Assembly (NCBI GenBank): GCA_011800155.1
Contig: CM022368.1
Coordinates: 2,170,001-2,234,000 of the forward strand
Source of the DNA: Flammulina velutipes
Taxonomy: Eukaryota; Basidiomycota; Agaricomycetes; Agaricales; Physalacriaceae
DNA: 64,000 nt
Reading direction: 5' to 3'
This document shows positions 1 through 13,281 of the stretch, piece by piece. A program made the position numbers and the translations under genes. The notes below the pieces were generated by a model. It did no database searches. It worked only from the letters and a program-made list of their open reading frames with translations, and was not told the DNA's origin. Position 1 is the first letter of the stretch; every line of letters starts with the position of its first letter.

Positions 1-1344
1 GCGGTAGGAGAAGTAGGCCATGACCGTACCGAGGATTGAGCCAACTAGGATATCATGCCAGTGATCTATAGGGAATTATTTGAGTGAGATGGAAGTTACT
101 GGTGGTGAATATGTTTGCGTACGGCGGTAATCCATGCTTCTTGAGATTGCAACTAGTGCGGCGGCAAAGAATGGCGATACTGCTATCCAAGCCTTGCCCT
201 AAGAGCAGATGATATGTGAGGATCATGGAAATATCAGAGGGAAGGATACTTACAGTGTGTCCTCGACTGTCAAAAAGATGCAACTTGCCTGCAAGATAAA
301 ATGCAAGAAATCCGAGACCAGCAAAGGATACTACGATGGCGTTCGTTGATCAACGTAAACTCAATTGATTGGAAGACATACAACTCGAGTGTCCAGAAGG
401 GAAGCTCCTGAACCCATCCCGCAAGATTTTGTTCTCTTCTTGCGTACAAATCGTCCAGTTGGACAAACCAAAGACTGGATCCACGGCACCAGCAGGAGGC
501 TGACAACGGTCAATGATATCTATGCGGGTAATTAAGTCGTATCGCGACGGGGGGCCGGGTAGTGGTGGTGATACGACATACCTGGGCGAGGACGACCGAC
601 AGTGATCTTTGTGAACTGGGTTATAGAACCTGTGAGGGCCATGCCGAGGATTACTAGTCATTGAATGAGGCGTCATACGGGATGAAAACAGCGAAGGGAT
701 CATACATCCAAGAGTCCCTGCAAGTTTGGTCGTGGTCATGAGTTCTTGGCGTGGACAACAGCCATGATGCAGACGCGCGTACCGTTATGGAGGTCCCACC
801 AGGAGCGAATGGTGACCAAGTTGACGAGTGGTTGAATGAGAACGGGAGCAACAAAACAGATGAAATAGAGAGCGACATTCTAGGACATGTCAATAGGCTC
901 CGCGGAGACGAGAGAAGCAGACTCACGGGAATACGTTCATGAACAGCGTAGCTGTAAAACATAAGGCTGAAGAGACGGCACGTCAAAAGGATAGCTCACG
1001 GATGGCGTAGACTAGAAGCGATGTCAGCAAGATGGGGAAAGAGACACGATCAAGCACGCACGAAGTGTCTTCCAGGGAGAATACACGCCTATAGCCTTCG
1101 ACTTTGTCGAGAGAGAAGAAAATAGCACTGTTGGACGTGAGAAACGCCTAGCAGCCCGTCGATTGACATACGCTAATACAATGGTCAAGATCCTGGTTGG
1201 CTGTCAATTATTGGTCTCGTGCGCGCGATATTTGGTGGCTCACCAGTCGGGAGCATAAGAAAGTAACAATTTCCTTCGTCTTGTAGGCGTTACTGGAGGC
1301 TTTCTGTTCGTCGGCGAAGACGCCTTCATGAAAAACGATTTCAT
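1..1344 (-). CDS. PAP2-family lipid phosphate phosphatase (DPP1/LPP type), 3' end beyond window
   Basis: A membrane phosphatase that removes phosphate from phosphatidic acid or diacylglycerol pyrophosphate, by family. The chosen ATG is at 1344; a second in-frame ATG lies five codons on. After a short basic tail the first membrane segment reads SYAPDW, then ILTIVLAAIFFSLDKVEGY, rebuilt across two introns of about 50 nt. Further along (about 440-540) lies the family's variable stretch with IDRC and the catalytic motif RDGFRSFPSGHSS. Near the left edge are AISRSMDYRR and HWHDILVGSILG, the SRxxxxxH motif that ends the active site. The last visible residues are MAYFSYR, so only a short C-terminus is missing. 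Sure of the family; substrate preference is inferred. Confidence 0.9.
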
Positions 1345-1725
1345 GGCGGGAGGAAATGGAGGGTCAAGGAGGCGGGCGTATGACATGTTGAGTGGCCGCA
1401 AGACCTGACTATTTTAGAACCACAATTACACAGCCCTATGTATTTCGCTTGGCATGTGGAGCCTTCCTCCTACCTTCTGCCTTCTTTATTCTTACTCCTT
1501 GCTGCGCACAACCAACGTTCAACCCCCTGCTGCTATACATAGTCCACCACCTAGGAGGCATTCGTATTAATAGTATCGTTTCCTCAACTTGATCATACGA
1601 ATAAATATAAGTGCCCGAACGCAACGGTAACATCGAAAAAAAAACCATAGTGCACGTTCATAAGTAAGCGAAACTGCCCCAGTATTATCAAGGAGAGACA
1701 TATATGTATCCTGTTCGTATAAGTA
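1345..1725. other. Intergenic gap, 381 bp
   Basis: Lies between the start of the PAP2 gene and the stop of KIN1, both on the minus strand. It must hold the PAP2 promoter and the KIN1 terminator. I see no further gene in it; short open frames here have no family features. Confidence 0.6.
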
Positions 1726-4700
1726 TCATAACTTGAGCTCGGTCAATACCCGTCTAGCGAGCATCTGGTATTGCCATCCATCCCCGCTCGCACGTCGGAA
1801 TTGAATACCATGCAACGGCAGCCATGGAACCTATCATCGATTAATCAACAAAAGTACCTCAACAGAGGGGCAAAGACCACTCACTTTCACAACGTTTATT
1901 TCAAACCTCACCGACAGCGAGTTGTTCCCCATGCTTTCGAACACGTCCCGATCCACCTCCCCAGTCGGTAAAGGACTCAAACTGCGCGCGCTCGTAGCCC
2001 CAGGCGCAAAGTCCTTGGGTATGGGGGGCAACACCTTCGTCTTGGCTGGGGACGGCGATGGTGGTGAAACATCAATCTCGACGGAAGGCGAGGCAGTCAC
2101 ACCGTTTTCGACTACAGGCGACTGTTGGTATGTGGGCACGTTGAAGAACGACGATGATCCACTTGAGAGGCCCGAAGGTCGATCCCGACGATCCTTGTCC
2201 ACTGAACGATCGCGTTCTTTCGATCTCTTAACAAATGAGAGCTTGGACGCTTTCTTCACTATCGAGGGACGCGGTGTTGAAGGCTCTCCCGACCCGGTTG
2301 ATGAATGATGTTGGTGGCGAGTGGGTGTTACGGGTGGTTCGATGGAGGAGATATCAATGGAAGGAAGATGTATACACTCGAAGCCTGTTCGCGTCTCTCG
2401 ATACTGGATTTGCATTCGATCGAGAACCCGCCGAATATCTGCCTTGATGACGGCGGAAGATCTTGTCGAGGTTGTAGCAACGCTGTGTTATCGTCAGCAC
2501 AATTTCGTGATTTCAATAGAGAAGAGCACTGTACCTAAACAGACCTTTCAAGAACACGGGCTTAAAATCCCTATCATGAATGTGATCGCCCTCACGATGC
2601 TCCTCAGCGTCAGTGTCGTTGATGGGGGCGGTCCGTGTTTCGTTCTCTTCGCGCTTCTCGGACATTTCGTCCTCCTCGTCAGTCCTGGAAAATAGCTTCT
2701 CCATCATCGGTCGAGGCGCGCCACTGAAACCAGTCGATGGACGTCGATGTCTGCCAATAGTTCCACCACTGGTGGCGGCGTTCAATAAAGCCGCACCAGT
2801 GCTGCTCCTTCGCTCGTGCCGCCGGCCCATATGCGTATCCATGATAGTAGCTGCCCTTCGATGCGAGTTGCCAATGGGCTGGCTCTGACTATGCACGACC
2901 GACTTGGGAGCTGTGATCACTGGCTCTTCAAGCTTCGCCCCATCAGTCTTCTCCCCGTTCGTGGCATTCTCCTTCTCGTCGGACGCCCTAGAAGGCTTGG
3001 GTGACAGAGTCAGGCCTCCCAGAATGGTACCGCGCCTGTGTGGGCTCTCGCGACCACCGACAAGCATGCTGCCGAATCTGCGAACCAATGTGGCACCTGC
3101 AGACAACGGGTTATGTTCGTGATGTTCTTTCAATCCCACTTTCTCGTTATCACCAGTAGCCTCCTTTTCCTTTGTCTCTTGCGTATCCCGCTCCCTCTGA
3201 GCTGCGTCGAAAGTCGTGATACGAGGGTCCGCGCTCCTGATCTCATTGACTCCGTTTTCATCGACAGTCTCCTCAGGCCCAAATCCTGCCCACCCCCTTG
3301 CACCGGCCAAGGATGGTTTCTGGCTGAGACTGTGGCTCCGTCTGTGGGTGCTGGTCGGTGGCGCACGCGGCATACCAGAAGCGGGGCTGATCGTTTGGCT
3401 CGCGTCGATCTTGGTGGGTATCCCAGCATCGCGGGCTCGGGGTTGCGGATGAGTCGGGGTTGTAGGACTTGGCGCGGCATTGGTGTCATATGACATTTTG
3501 GAATAATGAGACGTTTCGGGAGCAGGGAGACGGGGAAGAGGCATGCTGTAATCAACAGCGCCATCCTTCTTCTTGACGGGCTCCAAGGCTGGCACTGGTT
3601 TCGGCGTCGGCGCTGGTTCGTTGAGGGATACCTGCGAGCTGGCAAATTGACCCGGGCCATAGACGCGTTCCCGTTCGAGCTTCTCACGGGCAAGGTAATA
3701 CATGGAAATGAGAGGATGGAACCCGCGAGTCGGGTCGAGAGGCTCCCGATTGATGTCCAGAAGAGATGATTGTGACAGGTGGTTTTGCGAGCCAGGTGGT
3801 GAATGGCCCATCGGAGTTGATGGTGGTGACGAGGAAGGAGAGAACAGTTTGCGGCGGTAGTAATCGAATCCAGAGAACCTCTTCGACTTCTTGCTCGGCG
3901 TTTGAGGGTCACCTTTACCAGGACCGTCGTAAGACAAAGCCAGTGTTGAACTCGACATTGAGGTATCAGCCCATCTTCCGCCGCTGGCGCTCGAACTATG
4001 ACCGTTCACATTGCCGCCGATAGTGCGCTTGCGCTCCCAGTTCTGCACAGCTCGGAGGTACGACTCTGATTCGAGAATTTGGATTAAGTTCTTCTCGATG
4101 TCGTCCTCGGGGCCGAACTCGAAGCCCTTCATGCCTTGAATGACCTGCTGATCGAGTTCGTCTGAGCGGAGGGGCTCGCGGTGAAGTAGATGGTTTTCTG
4201 GTGGGCCGCTGAAGCCTCGCACCATCCAGGGATGGCTTAGGACCTCTGAAAGAGATGCGCGCGCAGCGGGATTCGTCACTAGCATGCGACTGAGGAGGCT
4301 CCTACACTCCGCGCTGAGCCAGACGGGATATTCGACAAGCCCTCGTTTGATCTTTGCATGCAGTGCTGGCATGCTCTGATCATCGAAAGGGACTTTGCCG
4401 CATACAAGAACGTATAAGACGACGCCGAAGCTCCAGACATCGACTTCTGGGCCAGTATAGACTTTGGCGTTGAGTAGTTCGGGTGCAGCGAAATATAAGG
4501 AACCACAAAAGGTGGAGAGGTGGCTGATGGGGTCGTAGAGATTAGAGAGACCGAAGTCAATGATTTTAATGTTTCCGTGTTGGGATATAAGGATGTTTTC
4601 GATTTTGAGGTCTAAGAGGAAAAGTTGATTATCAATAAGAGATGAACAAGATGGATAATCTCCCACCTCGGTGAACAACATTATTCCGGTGACAGTAGTC

Positions 4701-5717
4701 CAGCGCGCTTCCTATTTGCCGAGCGAACTTGCGCGCTACGCGTTCTCGTAGGCGTCCGTGACTGATGATGTAGTCAAGCATCTGGCCGCCATTGACATAC
4801 TCGAAAACCATATAGTAATGATTCGGATGAATGATCATCTCTCGCATGCCGCAAATGTATGGGTGGTGGAGAAGCATGGATAGAGCGGCTTCGCGTATCG
4901 TCCGGACTTCTTTGGATGCGTCCTTTGAGGCCTGACGGGCAATGGCGTCCGGAGTAGCATTACTGCTGTGCTGCTGCGAGGCAGGGTTAACGCGAGGAAG
5001 GATTTTGACAGCGAGCTGGCAGACAAACAAGTCAGCTGGTGTTAGGAAGGGAAGCGTTGGACGCACCTCTTCGTCAGTGAGGTTGTGTTTCGCCAGCTTT
5101 ACTTTACCCATGCTGCCGGCACCGAGGGTCTTTGTGAGAGTGTAGTCGCCTAGTGTTCTGCGCGGATTGCGACCAGAGGTGCCATTGCTGCGACCTTCCT
5201 TCTTTCTGTCGTCGGTATGCTCCCGTCGATTAGAATCCGTGGCGGTCTGATTGCCAGAGTTATTCGCCGACGACGCAGGCGTTATGTTGTATGCCTGTGG
5301 GGGCATAGAGACCGGTCTCTGGCGATGGTTAGAGGCAGCTGAAGACCGTGGAACGGCGGATGCAGGCTGGGTTTGCTCGACGACGGGCATGTTTGACGAT
5401 GGTTGCTCCGCACTAGCTGTTGTAGCGACTGTTGGTTGGCGCTTTTCAAAGTCCCGTGGGAGGCTTGTCAAACTGTGTGGCACCGACGTTGGATATGCTG
5501 CGAATCAACTGGTATCAGACCGGCTGTTGCGAGAGATATTAAAGGAGAGACAAACCAGAGGGCGAGCGCTACTGATAGCCGTGACGATGAGCAAAAGACT
5601 CGTTGTCGTTGTCGTGGACGACGTCGGTGAAGAGGAAGGAATGTGGAACAGTGTCGGAGCAGAGTGTGACAACTGCCCAGCTAGGCCTGTTCCTCGATTC
5701 GAAATTGGATTTGGCAT
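1726..5717 (-). CDS. KIN1: KIN1/KIN2-type serine/threonine protein kinase with KA1 domain
   Basis: A kinase of the Kin1/MARK group, which acts in polarised growth and exocytosis at the cell cortex in yeasts. Order: Ser/Pro-rich N-terminus; kinase domain starting at [20 protein letters not shown]; catalytic HRDLKIEN (split by an intron at about 4612-4667); [14 protein letters not shown]; a long Ser/Pro-rich linker; and a C-terminal KA1 domain ending [16 protein letters not shown], stop at 1726. Introns seen: about 5016-5066, 4612-4667, 2483-2534 and 1831-1884. The N-terminal exon is the weak point: the ATG at 5717 ([11 protein letters not shown]) joined by an intron ending near 5510 fits the reading phase, but two donors are possible. 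Length is about 1200 residues, normal for Kin1. Its start is only 84 bp from the divergent PPP4R2-like gene. Confidence 0.92.
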
Positions 5718-5801
5718 CAACAAATAACTTGGAAGCCTTCAACCTCTTCAAAGAACGGTATAGATAAATTCAAACGAATAATACCCACTTTGCTCCCAAT
5801 A

Positions 5802-6849
5802 ATGCCTTTTGAATGGCAGCCAGGTATGTCAGCGTCTAGCCCGCGCGCGTCTCCCTTATATCTTCCCAGAGTACGACGACGTATTGCGCAGCATAGCCCT
5901 CACGGACGTTGTAGAGTCAGTCCAATCTACATCCATCTAGTCTCTTTCTCTAATAAACCCATTAGAACAGAATGGCCCACGCTAAGAAACATCATAAAGT
6001 CCAAAATTGCGCAGGCTCGTCCTCCTCCTGCTATCGACGCCTATCGGCACTCATCGCGCATTTTAGAACATCGAACTCTTCCTGGCCCAGTCAAAGCCGC
6101 CCCCTCCGCCAGCCCATTCCCCACCACTGACATTGAACAATGGCGGGCTTAAGCTGCCTCCCTTTCCGCCCAGACAACAGAGCACACTTGACATCCCAGT
6201 GAACTACATGTCCAAAGAACAGACTGTCGAGATGACCGGCTATCTAGACGCCGACATTGACGCGATGGACTCGTACGTCTCTCCCAATGTTTCGACGCGT
6301 CTCTCCTTCATATCTCTTTCTAGGCAACCCTTTACGATACAACGAATATCCGAGCTCTGTATCGAACCCATGCTGCACTACAAGTCAGTTGGAAAGTATC
6401 TTCGAGCGCTGGAGAAATCCCTGCTTGTTACGTCCTCCGTGGACTCCTTCCCTCCCGCAGTGACCACCAGCAGTACCAGTATACCAGACTTCCAGTCGCT
6501 GCGTCTGCCAGGAAATGCGTCTGCCCCGCCCACACCGCTCTTTTCGCCCATACCCTTCTTACACGAGGATGCACGACGGTCCAAATCACGCAGTCCACCT
6601 CCGTCACCACTCATCCTGGGTTCCGTTGGTCCTGTCACCCCTGTAGAGTCCCTCGAACCAAAGGCATTGGGAATGGTAGATGAACTCGATGACCCGAGCC
6701 CAGGACACATGAGCGATCATCCAACAGCTTTGACGTCTGTAACGACAATTAGCGACCGTAAGCCCCTCGTGGACACTTTAGAACAGAGATTCGTCAAGGC
6801 AGAGGGAGAGCCAATGGCGGTGGATCCGAAAAAGGAAGACACCGAATGA
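5802..6849 (+). CDS. PPP4R2-like regulatory subunit of protein phosphatase 4 (Psy4 type)
   Basis: Predicted partner of the PP4 catalytic subunit, which dephosphorylates DNA-damage and centrosome targets in other eukaryotes. Five exons (5802-5823, 5870-5915, 5966-6014, 6067-6272, 6324-6849) give 282 residues. Family signatures are TEWPTLRNIIKSKIAQ, NIELFLAQ, GGLKLPPFPPR and QPFTIQRISELCIEP followed by YLRALEKSLLV. The C-terminus is acidic and Ser/Pro-rich, as expected. The intron after KIAQ has no GT that keeps phase; the only in-phase donor is GC (CAG/GCTCGT at 6015), so it is a candidate GC-AG intron. Exon sum is divisible by three with this model. The match to the family is clear in the first 170 residues only. 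Confidence 0.85.
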
Positions 6850-6997
6850 TATTCTCCGTGAGTGACCCGTTACATCTTGCAGCGTGTACTAGCGCGTCTC
6901 CAAATCATATAATGTTTGACCTATCCCTCAACCGCGTCGTGCCCACCTTCGTACCGGGGCGTACATCAGGAATCGATCCCGACTTCAAGTTACTGTA

Positions 6998-7515
6998 TCA
7001 AGCAACATCGCGCTTTATCTTCTCCAACATGACATTCATCCGAAGCTTCATGTTGGGTTGACCGCGTCCAGCCCTCATCTCCCCGCCACGCCGCTGATCA
7101 GACTTTGAGAAGTTGGAGCGATAGGTATGTAATGATGCGGGGGAGTACGCTTCCCGTGCCATTTCGCGGAAGGTGTCGTTACTAGTGGTTTTAGAGGACG
7201 AAGGCATCGGTTTGGTTTCTGGCTCTGGTCTCTTTGATCGCGGCTTGTGTTTAGGGACAATGCTAGTATTTTGCTCCTTGGCCTCCCCGAGCTCGCTAAT
7301 CGCGGGATCCGTGGAACCCGCTTGCTGGAGCTTGCGTTTCTCGTTCTTCCACTTGGTCTTTATTTTTTGTTTTAGCACCCAGTCCTGCTTTAACTTTATT
7401 GCTGTGATTCGTTGAGTAGTTGCGCGTGATCAAGCAATGAAAACGTACCTCTTGATTCTGGCAGATGACGGAACGTTGGTGGACGCCGTTTCTTGTGTTC
7501 ATCAGTTGTGGTCAT
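6998..7515 (-). CDS. FYV7: rRNA-processing protein of the FYV7/TAP26 family
   Basis: A small basic nucleolar protein, 156 residues, expected to act in 40S ribosome biogenesis. Two exons (7449-7515 and 6998-7401) with an intron of 47 nt. The middle is Lys/Arg-rich (KQDWVLKQKIKTKWKNEKRK), and the C-terminus carries the family hallmark GRGQPNMKLRMNVMLEKIK, like the KGQPNM-x-x-M ending of human TAP26. The start at 7515 was chosen because it opens the frame that splices in phase into the conserved part; the longer upstream open frame has no support. It is divergent from eIF1, 120 bp away, so both ribosome-related genes may share a promoter. Family assignment rests mainly on the C-terminal motif. 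Confidence 0.8.
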
Positions 7516-7635
7516 GGTGGGAAATGGAGAAAGCGCTGGCTGACATAAGCGATTATATCGACTCACACGCCTCTCCCTCTTCTCTTCCAAACCCCACTCA
7601 GTCCTCTTTTTTCTTACACTCTTCTTGCCCATCGC
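7516..7635. promoter_or_regulatory. Shared divergent promoter of FYV7 and SUI1
   Basis: Only 120 bp separate the two start codons, so control elements for both genes must lie here or inside the genes. The stretch toward SUI1 is rich in C and T, as fungal promoters often are. No specific factor site is claimed. Confidence 0.5.
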
Positions 7636-8139
7636 ATGAGCGTTCAGAATCTCAATACTTTCGGTGCGTCGTCGTTGTCCTCGACAACGACCAAGCTATG
7701 TACTCATCGTGCTCACTTTAGATCCCTTCGCTGACGAGGGCGACCCGCTTGGCGGCGACGAGAACGTTGGATCCCAAGCGGATTACATCCACATTCGTAT
7801 CCAGCAGAGAAATGGCAGGAAAACGTTGACCACCCTCCAAGGACTTCCCAAGCGTAAGTTTTGCCTCGCCACAATTCTCTATCGATAGCTTATCCTTGCT
7901 CTGTAGAATATGACTCCAAGAAGCTGTTGAAAGCCTTCAAGAAGGTGCGCATCCATTTTCAGTGTACAGCCTCGGAGCCACTGACTCTTTCTCAGGAGTT
8001 TGCCTGCAATGGCACACTCGTTGACGACGAGAAGATGGGCAAAGTCATCCAATTGCAGGGCGACCAGCGTGTCAAGATATCTACTTTCCTCACCGACGAA
8101 GGCATTGATAGAGCCACCATAAAGGTGCACGGATTCTAA
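7636..8139 (+). CDS. SUI1: Translation initiation factor eIF1 (SUI1)
   Basis: Binds the 40S subunit near the P site and enforces correct AUG choice. Four exons (7636-7663, 7722-7853, 7907-7944, 7996-8139) give exactly 113 residues, the usual eIF1 length. The protein begins MSVQNLNTFDPFADEGD and has the SUI1 fold signatures IHIRIQQRNGRKTLTTLQGL, KKLLKAFKKEFACNGT, GKVIQLQGDQR and the end VKISTFLTDEGI...IKVHGF. All introns are about 50-58 nt with GT..AG ends. The start is fixed by the conserved N-terminus. No odd residues seen. Confidence 0.98.
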
Positions 8140-8344
8140 AGTGATGTAATACTAGACGCCACCGCAGCTACTGCTGTTCGCTCGTTTCGTTTTTACTGCC
8201 TAATGTTTTCCACGTTCTCGCTTGAAATACATGTCTGTACATTGTTGTAACAATGAAGTGTATTTACGACATTGCACTAACAGCTGTAATATGCGGGTAG
8301 TGAGGCGATGCGATAGGAAGAGAGAGCGAAATTAATGAGACAGA

Positions 8345-9195
8345 TTACTTGATCTTGTCCAAAGGCCTGCAAATAGCTCAGTGACAGCGAAAATGACTCC
8401 GAAGAATGGATCAAACCTGTTGAAGCCGCCTCGCCTGTGGAAAGGAATTAGCGCCGAGTAGCATGTACCAAGATGAAACGGACCTGTTCATGTATTGTCG
8501 CCAAGTTCTTGTTTTCTTGATATCGACGCCACCCTCCTGGTTCCCGTTGACCTTCTTTCCCTATCGAACAGTATGAAGAGAAGTCTAAATTACATACAAC
8601 GACTGACCTTGGTGGTTCCAAACCCACCCATGCCCATAGCAGCCATCATGGCAGCCTCTGGGTCATCTTCTGCCTGTCCTTCCTCGTCAGGCGCGTCAGG
8701 ATCTAGGTTCGGTCGCATGTTAACATCCTTATCTGCTTTATTGGTCAACACCGTTCCGGGACAATGACAAGACGAGCTAACCTGAACGAGAATATGTATC
8801 CTTGGAACCGCCGTCTTGTGGTCTGTCTGTTCGTGACGGTCTGTCGTAATCTCGAGGTGGTCCACTGTCGCGAGGACGGTGTTCATCTCGTTTATTATCC
8901 CGATGGCGGTCGTCGTCCTTCTCTCGTCGATAGTCACGGTGGTCTGAACAATCACAGCTTCAATGATTAATGTAAGAGTACACAATAAGCACGGCGCACC
9001 TCTTGGCCGACGGTCCTTGTCTCCTCCACCTCGACGAGGACTTCGTGAGCGTCTCCGAGGGCTAGGAGAACGAGATCGTCTTCGAGGGTAGCGTTCTCGA
9101 TCGTCTCTCTCCTTCAAGTTGTCCCTCCCGTCGCGTTCCCTGCTTCTATCGCGCCGGCGACGATCTGGACGGTCCCGGTCATTTCTCCCAGACAT
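8345..9195 (-). CDS. SNRNP27: U4/U6.U5 tri-snRNP 27-kDa protein (SNRNP27) homologue
   Basis: A spliceosomal protein of the tri-snRNP that affects 5' splice-site choice. Six exons give 199 residues. The N-terminal two thirds are an RS/RD-rich region (RRRSRSPSPRRRSRSPRR); the C-terminus holds the conserved family box: MMAAMGMGGFGTTKGK, then NQEGGVDIKKTRTWRQYMNR, RRGGFNRPLDKIK and stop. The conserved box is cut by several introns, leaving an 18-nt microexon (8417-8434) that encodes most of RRGGFNR. Exons: 9000-9195, 8943-8782, 8732-8608, 8560-8484, 8434-8417, 8366-8345. Start at 9195 (MSGRNDRDRPDRR) is the only ATG that leads into the RS region. Divergent from the RRM-like gene 123 bp away. Confidence 0.92.
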
Positions 9196-9318
9196 TGTAG
9201 AGATGAGAGCCAATAGATGCACACTTTACGGAAATGGTAGTGGTGGTCGAAAGACAAAAAATATCGTCGATCACTTTGTGCTTTCTTACCACCAACACGC
9301 GTCAATTCGTTCTACCAG

Positions 9319-10080
9319 ATGGCTACGCGTAACGTCGTTCAGGCCGCGAAAAAAGGTAGATTAACACTCATACTGGGATAGTAACGTCAAGTCTGACTGG
9401 TCACAGCGGGATTAGCCACCGCTCAACATATAACACTCAAGAACATACCACGAACAGCTACACCGAGGGACTTAGAAAAATTCCTATCTCACTCGCAGGC
9501 CCAGGGCGTTTCTAAATGTACGTTTATATCATTTCCTTGCCTAGGACCGTATTCAGCTTTTCTGATAGATGCCATACTGTATGACAGCGCCTACAATCCC
9601 ACTGGTTCAGCACTCTTGACGCTGGCCATGCCCAATTTCCTAAAAGATAACATACGCGTCCTTCATAATAGCTTCATGGCTGGCCGAATGATTCATGCAC
9701 AAGCTACAGAGACGCCCGACATATCTGTGGTTCCAGACAATAGCGGAAAACATGTTGTCGTCTCTGGCCTGCCTTTTGCCACCACGCCTCAACTACTACA
9801 GCAGCTTTCTGAAGGATTCGAACTGGATGGCAATAACTCTGCGTATAAGGTCCAACCGTGAGTGCATCTCCAGTGGTATAATTGTGGCGCCTAATTAATC
9901 TACCTCTGCAGAGTAACGAACCAAGTATTATGGCAGACCTCCACGAGGTTCAGCCGGTATCTTCTGCGCTTTGCGTCTCCCTCCGAGGCGCAGAGATTCG
10001 TCCGAACAAGACACCAAACTATTCTTCCAAACACATCTTCCAATATATACACGCACGTTGTTTATGGCCGCCAACGCTAG
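9319..10080 (+). CDS. RRM-fold-like protein, 201 residues, function unknown
   Basis: Four exons (9319-9355, 9407-9517, 9569-9857, 9912-10080) that sum to 606 nt. The N-terminus (MATRNVVQAAKKG) is short and basic and could be a mitochondrial presequence. Residues about 18-75 look like an RNA-recognition motif: HITLKNIPRTATPRDLEKFL resembles the RNP2 strand and first helix, and SALLTLAMPNFLKDNIRVLH the later part. A second similar unit may start at HVVVSGLPFATTPQLLQQL, and RYLLRFASPSEAQRFVRTRH resembles an RNP1-like strand plus helix. The RNP aromatic residues are not well conserved, so RNA binding is an inference. I do not recognise a named orthologue. Confidence 0.75.
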
Positions 10081-10110
10081 AACATACATAGAATCATTCG
10101 TTTTAAAAGC

Positions 10111-10938
10111 CTACATCCGCTCTGCCTCTGGATCATCATCAAGACGCGCTCTCTGGTTCTGCGACACTGTCAGTACATGATATGCTCAAAGTGGAAAACA
10201 AAACTTACATCACGAGTGCTATCTTCCTCGTCGTCAGGAGAGCGGCCGCGTTTGAGTTTTCCTTCAGTGGGCTCTTGTTCCGTCCATTCGCCACCACCAC
10301 CGGCCACAGCACCCGGGCCGTCTTGTGCGTCCTGGTAACGCTCCTCGACCTCTCTTCGCCTCTCGATCTCCAATTTCTGCGCCTGTGCGCCCCAGCCACC
10401 CCGACCAGCGTCGTAGTCCTGTCGGTGTTCATCCCTTACCTGTCCACCACTCTTCCCGCGTCCGAATTGTCTACCTTCCTTGTAGCCGAGATCGAGGTCG
10501 CACCGTATTATGCGTTCGTCCAGCTTCGTTCCACTAACATATCGCATGCTGGCCAGTGCCTCTGTATGTGTGTAGTATTCTACAAAGCAGAAGCCACACG
10601 GTGTCCTGTACAATGTGTAAAATAGAGCGCGGTAAACCGAAGGGGGCACTAACCGAGTATTGCGATCGAGGCCCATTATTATACGTTTGATACCGCCTCC
10701 TTCCTCTGGGTTGGCGCATTTTGCGAAAAGCTCGTATATCTGTTCTTCGGTCGTGTAAAAACTCAGGTTACCTGGTGGATGGATGGTGAGGTTGCAGTTT
10801 CACTGAGCGCGACGCAGACTTGCCTACATAAAGTGTTGTTGATTTTGCAAGCATATCATTCTGTCTTTGTCTGTCTAAGCGCGCTTGTGAATCCTTGTAG
10901 TTTGACGGTTGGTCCAGCGGTTGAACGACGTGGGCCAT
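10111..10938 (-). CDS. CBC2: Nuclear cap-binding protein subunit 2 (CBC20/NCBP2)
   Basis: The small subunit of the nuclear cap-binding complex; it holds the m7G cap of nascent mRNA together with CBC80. Four exons (10824-10938, 10654-10771, 10209-10605, 10111-10158) give 225 residues. It has [20 protein letters not shown] (RNP2), [21 protein letters not shown] (RNP1) and [20 protein letters not shown], with cap-stacking tyrosines present in the N-terminal part ([14 protein letters not shown]). The tail is Gly-rich then acidic. The first intron (10772-10823) uses a GC donor: exon ends GTAG, intron begins GCAAGT; only this donor keeps phase between YVG and NLSF. The start is the conserved MAHVVQPLD. 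Confidence 0.96.
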
Positions 10939-11071
10939 GGTGGTTCTCAATTCAGAGTTTCCTTTTCTCACGGCAAACTTCGCGGCAGTTGTTTGCCTTT
11001 TTGGGACACAACGCGTCGACGCCGCGTCACCCATCTTTCTCGCTCTCACCGTCGTCGTGCTCGTCGTCGAA

Positions 11072-12665
<1,594 letters not shown>

Positions 12666-13281
12666 TAGCTGTATTGTGTACGATGTATCCTTCTTTGCGG
12701 AGAATACAGAATGTGATGTCCATACCCTTCCCTCAAGCTTTTCGTTTCACACTTGCTCAGGCCCATGCTTCAAACGAAAATGATATATGTAACGGTATTT
12801 CAAGTCGGCGGGATAGGTAGCTAGGATGGCCTGGAAGTTTGCTTTGAACGCATTTCCTCGAGCAGAACAATTCACTGGAAATGTCTGTATTGCCGATCTG
12901 AGGGAAGCTAGGCAGCAGGTATTTTGTTTGCTCGGTAATTGCGCTCGTATTTCAGGAGGGCTTTGGGTGAAACGTCAGACTCGCTATTCTTGCACGCCGC
13001 GCAGGCCTGATACCCATCATACTCGTCAAGGCAGTGTATAAATGTTCGTCTATTATTCTTGGACAGTTGTAATTATCAACCTGACGCTGGAGAGACTCAG
13101 AGAATCGCCGCCGTGGAGAGGAATCCGAAGAGCAGAATATTGGATTAATTTTAGAAAAAATAACGGAAGTTGATTGTGACGTCAGCCAATTCATCCGAGT
13201 TGCTTTTAACCAGAGCACTCACGGTCGTGTGGCTATCATTTGCAACACACACTCTGTTAACAGGACGCGCTACTTTTCACG
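12666..13281. other. Intergenic gap, 616 bp, promoter of the PhoD-like gene
   Basis: Lies between the RPT3 stop and the start of the PhoD-like gene. Open frames here show no family features on either strand. Close to the downstream gene (13177-13190) is a perfect TGACGTCA palindrome followed at once by CCAAT, described separately. Confidence 0.6.
13177..13190 (+). promoter_or_regulatory. CRE-like palindrome next to a CCAAT box
   Basis: TGACGTCA at 13177-13184 is the full CRE/ATF bZIP site and CCAAT at 13186-13190 is the CBF/HAP box. They lie about 90-105 bp upstream of the PhoD-like ATG, a usual distance for fungal promoters. Use by bZIP and HAP factors is inference from site sequence alone. 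Confidence 0.45.
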
